From the NCBI GenBank assembly GCA_013003555.1, contig JABDIV010000052.1, forward strand, positions 1-64,000: a DNA stretch of 64,000 nucleotides. The letters are read 5' to 3'. Within the stretch, counting starts at the first letter, position 1, and each line of letters starts with the position of its first letter. The notes below the pieces were generated by a model. The model had not been told where the DNA came from. It worked only from the letters and a program-made list of their open reading frames with translations, and did not search any database. Shown here in pieces: positions 41,299 to 52,900 of the stretch. A program made the position numbers and the translations under genes. Source of the DNA: Flavobacteriaceae bacterium (GTDB lineage Bacteria; Bacteroidota; Bacteroidia; Flavobacteriales; Flavobacteriaceae).

Positions 41299-42684
41299 TT
41301 ACTTTTTAACTTTATGCGACTTCAAACGTTGCTTATATGCTTTAAACTCTTTTATTACTCTCGGGGCCATAATAATGGTTGCTGTCATGGTTGGTATGGC
41401 CATTAAAGCAAAAAATCCATCGATAAGATTAATCATCATACTCAGGGAAGTCGTGGCGCCTAAAATAATGCTTACTATATAGAAATAGTTATAGAGGTAT
41501 TTATGCTTAGCACCTATCAGAAACGATAAGCATTTGGTGCCATAATAGGAATATGAAAAGAGTGATGAAATGCTGAATACAGCGATACAGGCAAGCAACA
41601 GGTACTTACCATATTCAGGGATAGATGCATCAAAAGCAGATGCTGTAAGGCTCACACCGTTATCGTCGGTGGTTTGCCAAACACCGGAAACCAATATTGT
41701 TAAGGCAGTAAGGGTACATACAATCAAGGTATCGATAGCCGGGCCTAACATGGCAACCAGTCCTTCGCGCACTGGTTCATCGGTTTTTGCAGCGCCATGG
41801 GCCAATGGAGCTGTGCCGATTCCGGCTTCATTTGAAAAAGCACCACGCCTGATTCCAAGTAAAATCAAGGCGCCTAAAATTCCTCCGAAGAATGGTTCTC
41901 CAGAATAATTTTCGGCCGCAAATGCATCTGTAAAAATAAGTTTTAAATAAGACGGAACCTCTGCAGCATGCACACTTAAAATGACCATTACCGACACGAA
42001 ATAAAGCAACACCATACTCGGAACAAGCCGCGCTGCTGTTCTACTGATCCGGCTGATACCACCCAGAATGACGATAGCCGTTATCCCAACGAGAACGAGC
42101 CCAACGATGAGATTAGATGAAAAGCCCACCTCAACGCCATTGGGTTTCAGCAGGATATCGTTTATGGCCTGGGTAAGTTGGTTGACATTAAATACAGGTA
42201 GTGCTCCAACGAGTCCGCATAAACTGAAAAATATGGCTAAAGGCTTCCACGATTTGCCAAGCCCTTCAACGATGAAATACATAGGACCGCCCTGTAATTC
42301 ACCCTCGCTGTCACGTCCTCTGTACATTATAGCAAGGGTAGACGTAAAAAATTTTGTTGACATACCGATAATGGCGCTAATCCACATCCAAAATACGGCT
42401 CCGGGGCCTCCGATGGTAATGGCTACGGCAACGCCTGCGATATTGCCCATTCCGATAGTTGATGACAAGGCTGTTGAAAGTGCTTGAAAGTGGCTTATTT
42501 GCCCGGGATCATCCGGGTCATCATACTTACCTCTTAAAACCTGGATTGCATGCCCGATGAATTGAAAAGGCATAAACCTGGAACGCACTAAGAGGTATAA
42601 TCCACCACCGATTAGAATGATCAGCAGTGGTAAACCCCAGACAGCCGAAGCAAAGTCGGCAATGTACTGGTCCAGTTTTTCCAT
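41299..42684 (-). CDS. Alanine/glycine:cation symporter family protein (AGCS)
   Basis: LSSTIGMGNIAGVAVAITIGGPGAVFWMW; RRGAFSNEAGIGTAPLAHGAAKT. Confidence 0.93.
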   Translation of the reverse strand: MEKLDQYIADFASAVWGLPLLIILIGGGLYLLVRSRFMPFQFIGHAIQVLRGKYDDPDDPGQISHFQALSTALSSTIGMGNIAGVAVAITIGGPGAVFWMWISAIIGMSTKFFTSTLAIMYRGRDSEGELQGGPMYFIVEGLGKSWKPLAIFFSLCGLVGALPVFNVNQLTQAINDILLKPNGVEVGFSSNLIVGLVLVGITAIVILGGISRISRTAARLVPSMVLLYFVSVMVILSVHAAEVPSYLKLIFTDAFAAENYSGEPFFGGILGALILLGIRRGAFSNEAGIGTAPLAHGAAKTDEPVREGLVAMLGPAIDTLIVCTLTALTILVSGVWQTTDDNGVSLTASAFDASIPEYGKYLLLACIAVFSISSLFSYSYYGTKCLSFLIGAKHKYLYNYFYIVSIILGATTSLSMMINLIDGFFALMAIPTMTATIIMAPRVIKEFKAYKQRLKSHKVKK

Positions 42685-42692
42685 TCGGTTGA

Positions 42693-43646
42693 TTAGTTAT
42701 TTGAAAGGAAATTTAAAACATTTTTCTCAATGCGTTCATGAATATCAGACAGATCTCCTTTTTCAAAGGTCTCTCCAGTGATGTTTTCGTACAGTTCGAT
42801 ATAGCGATCGCTTACTGTTTTTATGTATTCATCACTCATGTGAGGCACTTTTTGTCCTTCAAGACCCTGAAATCCATTTCTGATGAGCCATTGACGCACG
42901 AATTCCTTAGATAACTGCTTTTGAGGTTCTCCACGCTCCTGCCGCTCACGATAGCCGTCCATGTAAAAATACCGAGACGAATCGGGAGTGTGTATCTCGT
43001 CGATCAGCACGATGGTTCCATCACTTGTTTTACCGAATTCATATTTGGTATCCACAAGAATTAACCCGCGCTCGTGAGCCAGTTCGGTTCCTCGTGAAAA
43101 TAGTTTTCTTGTATAATCTTCGAGAATCAGGTAATCAGCCTCCGATACTAAACCACGTGAAATGATCTCTTCCCTTGATATATCTTCATCATGATCCCCT
43201 TTTTGAGCTTTGGTTGCCGGTGTAATGATTGGGTGAGGAAATCGATCGTTCTCGATCATATTATCGGGCATGGGAACACCACATAGCATGCGCTTCCCTG
43301 CCTTATATTCCCGTGCAGCATGGCCGGACAGATAAGCACGAATAACCATTTCAACTTTAAATGGTTTGCATAAATGACCAACTGCCACATTCGGGTCTGG
43401 CGTGGCAACAAGCCAGTTCGGTACAAGATCTTCGGTCGCCTTCATCATCTTTGTGGCGATCTGGTTTAAAATCTGACCCTTATACGGAATTCCCTTCGGC
43501 ATGACCACGTCGAATGCGCTAAGGCGATCTGTAGCAATCATGACTAAAAGATCGTCATTCAAATAATAGACTTCTCTGACCTTACCTTTATAAACTTTCT
43601 GCTGGTTTGGAAAATTGAAATCGGTATCGATTATGGTATTACTCAT
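42693..43646 (-). CDS. purC: Phosphoribosylaminoimidazolesuccinocarboxamide synthase
   Basis: [46 protein letters not shown]. Confidence 0.94.
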   Translation of the reverse strand: MSNTIIDTDFNFPNQQKVYKGKVREVYYLNDDLLVMIATDRLSAFDVVMPKGIPYKGQILNQIATKMMKATEDLVPNWLVATPDPNVAVGHLCKPFKVEMVIRAYLSGHAAREYKAGKRMLCGVPMPDNMIENDRFPHPIITPATKAQKGDHDEDISREEIISRGLVSEADYLILEDYTRKLFSRGTELAHERGLILVDTKYEFGKTSDGTIVLIDEIHTPDSSRYFYMDGYRERQERGEPQKQLSKEFVRQWLIRNGFQGLEGQKVPHMSDEYIKTVSDRYIELYENITGETFEKGDLSDIHERIEKNVLNFLSNN

Positions 43647-44599
43647 TAATTCCTATTCTCTATGTTTTTATAAGCTGCGATGATTTTTTTAACCAGTTTA
43701 TGACGAATAACATCTTTGTCGTCGAGTTGTATGATCCCAACGCCGTCTATATCTTTCAATATCAGAAGTGCCTCTTTCAATCCCGAAATAGTACGTCTCG
43801 GGAGATCGATCTGGCCCGGGTCACCTGTTAAAAGGAATTTTGCACTTTTACCCATTCTGGTCAAGAACATCTTCATTTGAGAATGTGTTGTATTCTGACC
43901 TTCATCCAAGATGACAAAGGCATGGTCTAAGGTTCGACCGCGCATAAAAGCCAACGGGGCAATCTGAATTACTCCCTTTTCGATGTAATTGTCTAATTTT
44001 TCATGTGGAATCATATCCCGCAGAGCGTCATACAAGGGTTGCATGTATGGATCTAATTTTTCCTTCAGATCACCGGGTAGAAATCCAAGATTTTCACCGG
44101 CCTCCACGGCAGGCCTCGTCAGAATAATGCGTTTTACTTCTTTATTTTTTAATGCCTGGACCGCCAGAGCGACCCCTGTATAAGTTTTACCTGTACCAGC
44201 CGGACCTATGACAAAAACCATATCATTTTTTCGCATCGATTCAACCAACTTTCTTTGGTTGGTCGTTTGTGCCTTAATTATTCGGCCGGAAACACCATGA
44301 ACCAATACATCTCCACTTGATTTAGAGGTTGCATATTCGTCCTTATTGTTGCTTGTCAGTACACGTTCTATGGCATTTTCATCAAGGGTATTGAATTTTG
44401 TGAAATGCGATATGAGCATCATGAGTCGACGATCAAATTCCTCAAGCATTTCCTCGTCTCCGTATGCTTTTATTTTATTACCACGCGCAACAATTTTTAA
44501 CTTGGGAAAGTACGTTTTTAGTAGCTCGATATTGGTGTTTTGCGCACCAAAAAATTCTTTGGGGGTGATCTCTTCGAGTTCAACGATCAGTTCATTCAA
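43646..44599 (-). CDS. PhoH family protein (PhoH-like ATPase)
   Basis: [52 protein letters not shown]. Confidence 0.93.
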   Translation of the reverse strand: MNELIVELEEITPKEFFGAQNTNIELLKTYFPKLKIVARGNKIKAYGDEEMLEEFDRRLMMLISHFTKFNTLDENAIERVLTSNNKDEYATSKSSGDVLVHGVSGRIIKAQTTNQRKLVESMRKNDMVFVIGPAGTGKTYTGVALAVQALKNKEVKRIILTRPAVEAGENLGFLPGDLKEKLDPYMQPLYDALRDMIPHEKLDNYIEKGVIQIAPLAFMRGRTLDHAFVILDEGQNTTHSQMKMFLTRMGKSAKFLLTGDPGQIDLPRRTISGLKEALLILKDIDGVGIIQLDDKDVIRHKLVKKIIAAYKNIENRN

Positions 44600-44703
44600 A
44601 AGCAGAAATTTTTATAAAATAAATCGTAATGGATTTATTAGTTTTGTAATACTCAAATGTAATCAAATTTAGAGCATAAGGCTTAAAAAAAATATCAACA
44701 TTT

Positions 44704-45546
44704 TTGCCAATGGCAATCATCACATTAACGACAGATTTCGGGGAGAAGGATCACTATGCAGGGACGATTAAAGGTGAGATTTATACAGAAATCCCCGATG
44801 TAAAAATTGTTGATATCTCACATTCGGTTTCACCCTTTAATATACCAGAAGCGGCATACATAATTTTCAATGCCTATAGCAGCTTTCCCAAAGGCACCAT
44901 TCATGTTATCGGAATCGATTCGGAGCTTAACAAAGAGAATAAACATATCGCCATCAAATTAGACGGGCACTATTTTATTTGTGCTAATAACGGTATAATG
45001 AGTATGATCTGTGCCGAGATCGTTCCAGAAAAAATAGTTGAAATCAATATTCATGACAAGACAGGAACCAGTTTTCCGGTATTGGATGTGTTTGTTAAGG
45101 TTGCATGCCATATCGCAAGAGGCGGCACCCTTGAGGTCATCGGTAAATCAATCGATAACATCAAACCGATCCGAGATCTTCATCCGTTTGTAAATGAAGA
45201 TAAAACACAAATTATTGGCAGCGTTATTTACATCGACAATTATGGAAATGTGATCACCAATATCAGGCGCAAATTCTTTAAATCTGTTCAAAAGGGACGG
45301 TCATATGAAGTATATGCCAGGAATCACAAATTCAAAACCATCTACAATAAATACAGTGATATCGTGAATTTCGATCTTGATGAAGATAAACGTAATGATG
45401 AAGGTAAGGGCATGGTTGTTTTCAACTCCTCCAATTATCTTGAAATTGCCGTTTATAAAGGGAATCCGGAAAATGTAGGGAGTGCTTCTACCCTGATGGG
45501 ATTGAAATTATATGACACCGTTACCGTTAACTTTATTAAAGATTAA
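44704..45546 (+). CDS. SAM hydrolase / SAM-dependent hydroxide adenosyltransferase (DUF62)
   Basis: ITLTTDFGEKDHYAGTIKGEIYTEIPDVKIVDISHSVSPFNIPEAAYI. Confidence 0.9.
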   Translation: MPMAIITLTTDFGEKDHYAGTIKGEIYTEIPDVKIVDISHSVSPFNIPEAAYIIFNAYSSFPKGTIHVIGIDSELNKENKHIAIKLDGHYFICANNGIMSMICAEIVPEKIVEINIHDKTGTSFPVLDVFVKVACHIARGGTLEVIGKSIDNIKPIRDLHPFVNEDKTQIIGSVIYIDNYGNVITNIRRKFFKSVQKGRSYEVYARNHKFKTIYNKYSDIVNFDLDEDKRNDEGKGMVVFNSSNYLEIAVYKGNPENVGSASTLMGLKLYDTVTVNFIKD

Positions 45547-45549
45547 GCC

Positions 45550-45846
45550 ATGTTGATACGCCTTGTGAAAATGAGCTTTAATGACCATGATGTTGCTGAC
45601 TTCCTGAAAATGTTCGATGATAGTAAAGAAAAAATAAGGCGGTTTGATGGTTGCAACGGACTGGAATTGTACAGAGATAAGGATAACCCCAATCAATTCT
45701 TCACCTATAGCTACTGGGTTTCCGAAGGGCATTTAGAAGCGTATCGTCGTTCGGAACTCTTTCGAAAGGTCTGGGGGTCTACGAAAATTTTATTCAATGA
45801 TTCTCCTGAAGCCTGGAGTGTCGATAAAATTGTAAGTTTGCCCTGA
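45550..45846 (+). CDS. Antibiotic biosynthesis monooxygenase (ABM)-like small protein
   Basis: 98 aa; FDGCNGLELYRDKDNPNQFFTYSYWVSEGHLEAYRRSELF. Confidence 0.8.
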   Translation: MLIRLVKMSFNDHDVADFLKMFDDSKEKIRRFDGCNGLELYRDKDNPNQFFTYSYWVSEGHLEAYRRSELFRKVWGSTKILFNDSPEAWSVDKIVSLP

Positions 45847-48231
45847 ATGGTCGCACTATTTAAAAAAGAAATAAACAGTTTTTTTAGCTCACCTGTAGGT
45901 TATCTGGTGATCGGCTTATTTCTTATTATAAGCGGCTTGTTTCTTTGGGTTTTTAAGGGGGAATTTAATATTCTCGATAACGGATTTGCCGATCTTAACT
46001 CCTTTTTTTACCTGGCACCATGGATCTTTTTATTTCTTATTCCGGCTTTGAGTATGCGAGCATTTTCGGAAGAAAGCAGGCAAGGTACCCTTGAAATGTT
46101 GCTGACCAAACCACTATCGGGATTTCAAATTGTTTTTGGAAAATATCTCGGTGTTGTTTTTCTTTCGGTCATCGCTTTACTGCCGACATTATTATATGTC
46201 TATTCGGTTTATCAGCTTGGTGATCCAACAGGCAACCTCGATTCGGGTAGTACAATAGGTTCATATATCGGTCTGATTTTCCTGGTGGGATCTTATACGG
46301 CCATCGGAATTTTCGCCTCTTCCCTCAGTTCAAATCAAATCGTGTCCTTTATAATCGCTGTATTTCTGAGTTTTGGGATGTATATCGGTTTTGATGGTAT
46401 CTCCGATATTTTACCTGGTTATGGATTGGATAAGTTTGGTATGAGTTCACATTACCAAAGCGTAAGCCAGGGTGTTATCGATACCAGTGACCTTATTTAT
46501 TTTATCAGTCTTATTTTTTTCTTTATCATTCTAACAATAATACAGATTCAAAGACAAAGAAAACACGGCGGTCCATTGAAATTAATTATCGGGGCCCTGC
46601 TTGTCGTTGTCATCCTGAACTACCTGGGCAGTTCATTCTATGAGCGTTTCGACCTTACCCAGGATAAGCGTTACACCTTAAACGAAGCGACCCTTGAGAC
46701 TATTAACGATATCCAGGAACCATTGATTATCGACATTTTTCTGGAGGGCGACAACTTCCCTTCTGAATTCAGGCGACTCAAGCGGGAAACTGAAGTCCTT
46801 TTAACCGCTTTTAAATCAATTAATAAAGGTGTTAAATTCAGTTTTATCAATCCACTTGAAGACCCGGAAAGCCGGGAAGAAAATATCAAGCAATTATCGC
46901 AACGCGGTTTAACTCCCATGCAGCTGACGGTTCAGGAAAGCGGTCGTTCAAGCCAGGAGGTAATTTTTCCCTGGGCACTGGCGAGTTACAATGGTGTCAC
47001 CGTTAAGATTCCCTTGGTGAAAAATAAATTGGGTGCCCGACAAGATGAACTGGTTAATAATTCTGTACAGCACCTTGAATATGCCTTCGCCGATGGGTTT
47101 AGTAAATTGCTTTATCCCAAACGACGTAAAATTGCCGTACTAAAAGGTAACGGACAACTTCAGAACCGTTACATAGCCGATTTTGTAAAAACCTTGAGGG
47201 AATATTATTTTATTGCACCATTTACTCTTGACAGTGTCGTAACCGTTCCTCAAAAAACACTCGACAGCCTGCTCGCATTTGACCTGATCATCTCAGCAAA
47301 ACCAAATGAATTATTTAGTGAAGGGGAAAAATTTGTTCTCGATCAGTTCACCATGAATGGTGGTAAAAGTCTATGGTTGGTCGATGCCGTAGCTATGGAC
47401 ACAGATAGTTTATTGAATGATTTTGGTAAAGGCATTGCCACTCCAAGAGATCTTAATCTGACCGATTTTTTCTTTAAATATGGCCTTCGTATTAATCCGG
47501 TTCTTGTGAGTGATCTGTATTCAGCCCCGATAACGCTTGCCAGCGGAGAAGGCAGCCAGGCTCAGTTTAATCAATTGCCCTGGTTTTATTCGCCACTGAT
47601 CAATTCACAATCCAATCATCCGATTTCAAAGAACCTCAATTTGATCAAACTGGATTTTGCCAATCCAATCGACACCTTAAAAAACGATCTGAAAAAAACC
47701 ATTCTTTTGCAGTCATCCCTTTTGACCAAGTTAGAGGGCGTCCCCAGGAATATTTCATTGGAGGTGGCTACCAAAGAACCCGATCCCAAGGAATATAGTA
47801 GCGGACCACAAAGCATTGCTGTCTTAATTGAAGGAGAATTCATTAGTGTATATAACAACCGGATTAAACCATTGAATTTAAGAAACCCCCGGGACAAAGG
47901 AATTGAGAGTAAAATGATTGTGGTAGCCGATGGCGATATCATTAAAAATGAAATGGGGCGGAACGGACCAATGGAATTAGGGTTTGATCGATGGACCGGG
48001 CAACTCTATGGGAATAAAGAATTTCTCTTAAATGCAGTAAATTATCTTTTGGATGATAACGGACTTATAAACATACGAAGTAAGGATTTATCCCTGGCAT
48101 TTCTCGATCAGCAAAAAATTGCTCAAAACGGCACCTTTTACAAACTTCTGAATATTGTATTACCGCTTATTGTACTTGCCTTATTTGGTTGGCTTTTTCA
48201 GATTTTCCGGAGAAAGAAGTATACCCTTTAA
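45847..48231 (+). CDS. gldF-gldG: Gliding motility ABC transporter GldF-GldG fusion
   Basis: N-terminal GldF permease (KKEINSFFSSPVGYLVIGLFLIISGLFLWVFKGEFNILDNGFADL) continuous with GldG (YERFDLTQDKRYTLNEATLETINDIQEPLIIDIFLEG); 3' neighbour dnaN. Confidence 0.92.
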   Translation: MVALFKKEINSFFSSPVGYLVIGLFLIISGLFLWVFKGEFNILDNGFADLNSFFYLAPWIFLFLIPALSMRAFSEESRQGTLEMLLTKPLSGFQIVFGKYLGVVFLSVIALLPTLLYVYSVYQLGDPTGNLDSGSTIGSYIGLIFLVGSYTAIGIFASSLSSNQIVSFIIAVFLSFGMYIGFDGISDILPGYGLDKFGMSSHYQSVSQGVIDTSDLIYFISLIFFFIILTIIQIQRQRKHGGPLKLIIGALLVVVILNYLGSSFYERFDLTQDKRYTLNEATLETINDIQEPLIIDIFLEGDNFPSEFRRLKRETEVLLTAFKSINKGVKFSFINPLEDPESREENIKQLSQRGLTPMQLTVQESGRSSQEVIFPWALASYNGVTVKIPLVKNKLGARQDELVNNSVQHLEYAFADGFSKLLYPKRRKIAVLKGNGQLQNRYIADFVKTLREYYFIAPFTLDSVVTVPQKTLDSLLAFDLIISAKPNELFSEGEKFVLDQFTMNGGKSLWLVDAVAMDTDSLLNDFGKGIATPRDLNLTDFFFKYGLRINPVLVSDLYSAPITLASGEGSQAQFNQLPWFYSPLINSQSNHPISKNLNLIKLDFANPIDTLKNDLKKTILLQSSLLTKLEGVPRNISLEVATKEPDPKEYSSGPQSIAVLIEGEFISVYNNRIKPLNLRNPRDKGIESKMIVVADGDIIKNEMGRNGPMELGFDRWTGQLYGNKEFLLNAVNYLLDDNGLINIRSKDLSLAFLDQQKIAQNGTFYKLLNIVLPLIVLALFGWLFQIFRRKKYTL

Positions 48232-48242
48232 ATGTTAATAAG

Positions 48243-48278
48243 TTTGTTTTCTATTACAGTCGTATTAGGATATATTTG
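48243..48278 (+). promoter_or_regulatory. Putative Bacteroidota-type promoter of dnaN
   Basis: TATATTTG (48271-48278) fits TAnnTTTG; TTTG at 48243-48246. Confidence 0.4.
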
Positions 48279-48316
48279 TAGGTAATTATTTTTAAAAATA
48301 AACGAAAATCAAGCCG

Positions 48317-49435
48317 ATGAAATTTATTGTTTCCAGTAGCTATTTATTAAAAGAATTGCAGGTTTTAGGAGGAGTTATAAACAGCTCGAATACCTTACCG
48401 ATCTTGGATAACTTTCTGTTTGAATTGAACAATTCAAAACTCACGGTTTCTGCCAGTGACCTGGAAACCACGATGTCGGCTACGCTTAAAGTCGATAGTG
48501 ATACTGAAGGTAACGTAGCAATACCGGCTCGATTGCTTCTCGATACGTTAAAAACATTTCCTGAACAGCCTTTAACCTTTGTTGTTGAGGACAATAATAC
48601 GGTTGAGATCAGTTCCAATCATGGTAAATATGCAGTTGCATATGCTAATGGCGAAGAGTTTCCAAAAGCTGTCGCGCTTGAAAATCCGAGTGCCACAACA
48701 ATAATGGGCGACGTTCTTGCCACAGCCATAAGTAAAACCATTTTCGCTGCCGGAAATGATGATCTGAGACCCGTAATGAGTGGGGTGTTCTTTCAATTCT
48801 CAACAGATCATCTCACCTTTGTTTCAACTGATGCCCATAAATTAGTAAAGTATACGCGCAAAGATGTGAGTGCTACCCAGATGGCTGAATTTATTATGCC
48901 AAAAAAACCGCTGAACTTGTTAAAGGGGATACTTGCAGGACGTGATGAGGATGTCGTCATTGAATACAATGATTCGAACGCCAAATTTATTTTTGATAAT
49001 GTCGAACTGGTATGTCGCCTTATAGACGGTAAATACCCAAATTACGAGGCTGTTATCCCAAAAGATAACCCGAACAAGCTAACCATCGATCGTACGCAAT
49101 TCCTTAACTCTGTTCGACGAGTTTCTATTTTCTCAAATAAAACAACTCACCAAATCCGATTGAAAATCGCTGGTGCCGAATTGAATATCTCAGCTGAAGA
49201 TATCGATTACAGCAATAAGGCTGAAGAACGTCTTACGTGTGACTATCAGGGAGATGACATGCAAATCGGTTTTAATTCACGTTTCCTGACCGAAATGTTG
49301 AATAATTTGTCCTCTGAAAATATACTGTTGGAAATGAGCCTGCCAAACCGGGCCGGAATTCTTACACCAAATGACGGACTCGACGAAGGAGAGCATGTCA
49401 CCATGTTGGTTATGCCGGTAATGTTGAATAATTAA
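48317..49435 (+). CDS. dnaN: DNA polymerase III subunit beta (sliding clamp)
   Basis: 372 aa; LPILDNFLFELNNSKLTVSASDLETTM; C-terminal VTMLVMPVML. Confidence 0.95.
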   Translation: MKFIVSSSYLLKELQVLGGVINSSNTLPILDNFLFELNNSKLTVSASDLETTMSATLKVDSDTEGNVAIPARLLLDTLKTFPEQPLTFVVEDNNTVEISSNHGKYAVAYANGEEFPKAVALENPSATTIMGDVLATAISKTIFAAGNDDLRPVMSGVFFQFSTDHLTFVSTDAHKLVKYTRKDVSATQMAEFIMPKKPLNLLKGILAGRDEDVVIEYNDSNAKFIFDNVELVCRLIDGKYPNYEAVIPKDNPNKLTIDRTQFLNSVRRVSIFSNKTTHQIRLKIAGAELNISAEDIDYSNKAEERLTCDYQGDDMQIGFNSRFLTEMLNNLSSENILLEMSLPNRAGILTPNDGLDEGEHVTMLVMPVMLNN

Positions 49436-49460
49436 ATACCTTTCAAAATAAATGTGCAAA

Positions 49461-49493
49461 AAACGCCCATGAATTAACATGAGCGTTTTTTTA
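49461..49493. terminator. Terminator between convergent dnaN and the DUF4870 gene
   Basis: aaaaaACGCcCATG-aattaa-CATGaGCGTttttttt. Confidence 0.65.
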
Positions 49494-49513
49494 TTATCTC
49501 ACAAATAAACTAA

Positions 49514-49858
49514 CTAACTAATAAAACTAAGAGATAATGGATATTTTGGGTTTTCACCATTGCCTGCTTTAATCGCATTGACAATTGGGAAAACAAACGC
49601 AATGATGCCTAAAATAATCAATCCGATAAGACCTAAGCCGAAGAACAGTATCATAGGAATGCAAAGCAGCATATAAATAAAAATACTGATTTGAAAATTT
49701 AGAATGTTCTTACCGTTTTCATCCATTTGATACACTTTATCCCGGTTGGTTAACCAAAGAATAAGAGGTAATATCAAACTTCCGAAACCAATTACCAGCG
49801 TGATTAACTGGCTCAAATGCGTTAAGACTATAAGTTGCCTGTTGGTTCTCATTTTCAA
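49514..49858 (-). CDS. DUF4870 domain-containing membrane protein
   Basis: LTHLSQLITLVIGFGSLILPLILWLTNRDKVYQMDENGKNILNFQISIFIY. Confidence 0.9.
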   Translation of the reverse strand: MKMRTNRQLIVLTHLSQLITLVIGFGSLILPLILWLTNRDKVYQMDENGKNILNFQISIFIYMLLCIPMILFFGLGLIGLIILGIIAFVFPIVNAIKAGNGENPKYPLSLSFIS

Positions 49859-49924
49859 TTTTTATATTTTGATTGACATCTATTTGACGTCGGATTTATA
49901 AAAATGTTACAAACTTATAATAGC

Positions 49925-52900
49925 TTACCTCACGACAAGCTTTTTTATGGTAATTTTTGAATTCTCAAACACTTTAACCAAATACAATCCCGCCGAAAGA
50001 TCTAAAGGGATGTGCTGATCATTTAACACAGTTTCCCTGAGAACACGTTGTCCAGACAGGTCATAGATCTCGATTTTTGCCTGAGATACCAGTCCGCTGA
50101 TAATTATATGATCATAGGACGGATTAGGGTAAATAAGTAAAGACGTATCATTTTCACCTGAGATTCCCAATGTATCTTCAACATTGAAGGAGGCACTGAC
50201 TATATTTTCATTTCCGCATCCATCTGTTAAGATAAATTGAATCGTTTTAATTTCGCCGCAGCCAATAGATCCAACATTATCATTTGTTACAATTGCTGTA
50301 CTACAGTTATCGGTTCCAACAAACGAATTCAGCCATGTTTGAAAAGCTGTTTCGTAATCATCATTGCAAGTTACATTTTGATCGACCGGTTCATTCGTCC
50401 AAACCGGATTTATATTATCTTCTACCGTTAATACCTGGGTATGTATCTGTTCATTTCCACATTCATCCGCTGCCGTCCAAGTCCGTGTAACCGTATATTC
50501 ACCAGAACAGCTTCCGGAAACTGTACTCTCGTCGAACATAACTGATGAAGAACTGCAATTATCATTTGCTGTTAAAACAGAGGCGGTTGGAACATTATCA
50601 CAAGATACTGTCTGATCAACAGGTAAGGCTTCGTTAAATTCAGGAGCTGTATTATCTTCAACAGTTATAACCTGGGTATGAACCGTTTCATTCCCACATG
50701 CGTCCGTAGCTGTCCAACTCCGGTAAATCGTCGACAATCCCTGGCAACTTCCAAAAGTCGTACTCTGACTAAAGGACACTGTGGCATCACCGCAATCATC
50801 AGTTGCACTCAATGTTGGAATAGATGGTACGTTATCGCACTCAACAGTTATGTCTGCCGGCAAGGCTTCATTGAATTCCGGATCGGTTGTATCGGTGACC
50901 GAAAGTGTTTGAATATGCACCGTATCATTACCGCACTCATCCGTGGCCGTCCATGTTCTGGTAATGGTATAGTCACCTGCGCAGCTTCCTGCCGTGGTGT
51001 TTTCTGTAAAGGCTACTGTTGCTGTACTGGCCGTGTCGTTGGCCGTTAGTGTTATTGGATCTGGTATGTTATCACAAGTAACATCCAGATCAGTTGGAAG
51101 TGCTTCATTAAAAACCGGATCAGTTGTATCTTCTATCGTAAAAGTAGCTGCTTGCGAAATTGAATTTCCACATTCATCCTCAAGTGTAAACGTGACTGTT
51201 TCTGTTCCTGTTGATCCACAATCATCACTCAATCCGCTACTGTCATGTGAAACGGTTAGTGTCCCACAGGCTCCATCACCATCATAGCTATTCAACCAAT
51301 TGGCAAAAGCGTTGCCGGGGTCTGGTGTGCCATCGGCCTCAACTGTTAAATCTGCCGGTGCATTGGTCCAATATGGCGGAACGAATGTAATACGTCTGAT
51401 CGATCCTCCCAATATATTTGTATAATAGAGAAATCCGTCTTGCGGACTAACACTCATATGAACAATACCGCTTCCAAACCCTACCGGAGCAAATTCTTCA
51501 ACATCACTAATCCAGTTCAGTGTTCCATCGGTAAGTGTTGCCACCATAATCCAATCCCGAACATAGTCCGTAAAAAATATCTTATCCTCATAAAAACTTC
51601 CAAGAGAAGCATTTTTAATAAAAGTTCCTGCAACGCCCGCATTTCCTCTGAACATGACACCCGTTGTTGGTGAACCTGAGGCCCCGATTTGCGGGTCGGT
51701 TGGTGTAGTTCCACTGAACCATGGTACCCTGGCATCATTGGTGCCACCATGCCTCCATGCTACCTCGGGTCTGCTATGAACAAGTCGTCGGTTTGCCACG
51801 ACAGGATCATCAATGAAGGATGTTGGCTGAACACAATTGTCTTCAAACAATTCGTTATTCTCATCCGCATTGGTCGCATTTGTATTTTGATAGCCGTTGT
51901 GCGGTGTAAGACCTTCGAAAAGTGGCCAGCCGGCATTTAATCCCGGCTTATCAAAAATATGGAGATCTTCCCAGGTTCCCCAACCAACATCTGCAACATG
52001 AATAATCCCGGGATTACCATCATTTATATCAGTACTCCCACTACCTGGTTCAATTGACGCCCTAAAGGGATTCCTTAGGCCCATGGCATACATTCTGGAT
52101 CTGGGCGAACGGGGATTATTACCTTCATAATGAGGGTTTGAAGGTAACCCATCACCATTATCCGGATTTAAACGGAGAAGTTTACCACACAAAGATGTTA
52201 GCATCTGGCTACGAAAAGCACCGACATTTTCTTCCGGTCGCATCATACCATCGTTAATAGCTTGCTGAAAATAGGTGTGATTACTATCATTTCCGTCATC
52301 TACATCAATATAACAGGCATTATCACCAGTCGTTACCAATAAACTACCATCAGTTCCAAACAGCACAGTCCCTCCCGCATGTGATTCATGCGTTAAGGGA
52401 ACTCCGGTTTCTTTCGTCTCTCCAAGAAGAACGGTTCGTGTCCCATAATCAACCAAAAGAGGGTTAGACCCAGGATCTATCTTATACTTAGTAAGCCGGC
52501 TGATAGTTGCTTCATAATAATCATTATCATTAGGATCATAAGCTGGTGTCCCAAAATTCATGACATGTTCCCGGTCGACAACATAAAACATATAGATCCA
52601 GCCGTTATTGTCAAAATCCGGATCAAGTGCAATACTCAAAAAACCAAAATCACGCCAATCACCTACTTCTTCGGAAATATCAAGAACAGGTGTAGGTTGT
52701 AAAACGTAATCATTACCAATCCAGTTAGCGACAAAAATCTTTCCGGATTTAACCCAGATAAACATTTGGGAACCTGATTCGTTGAAAACAGCACCCATCG
52801 GAGCTGTAAGGCCAGATAAAACCGGCTCATCGGTATAGCCCATTGGATTTTGAGCGGAGCTAATTGTTGAGAACGCGAGGTAAAGCCCTAAAACAAAAAA

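Noticed and set aside
50237-51940. Multiple + strand ORFs (60-123 aa) opposite the 49925..52933 gene
   Set aside because: They are antisense to a well-supported CDS, Cys/Ser-rich with no recognisable domains; shadow ORFs.
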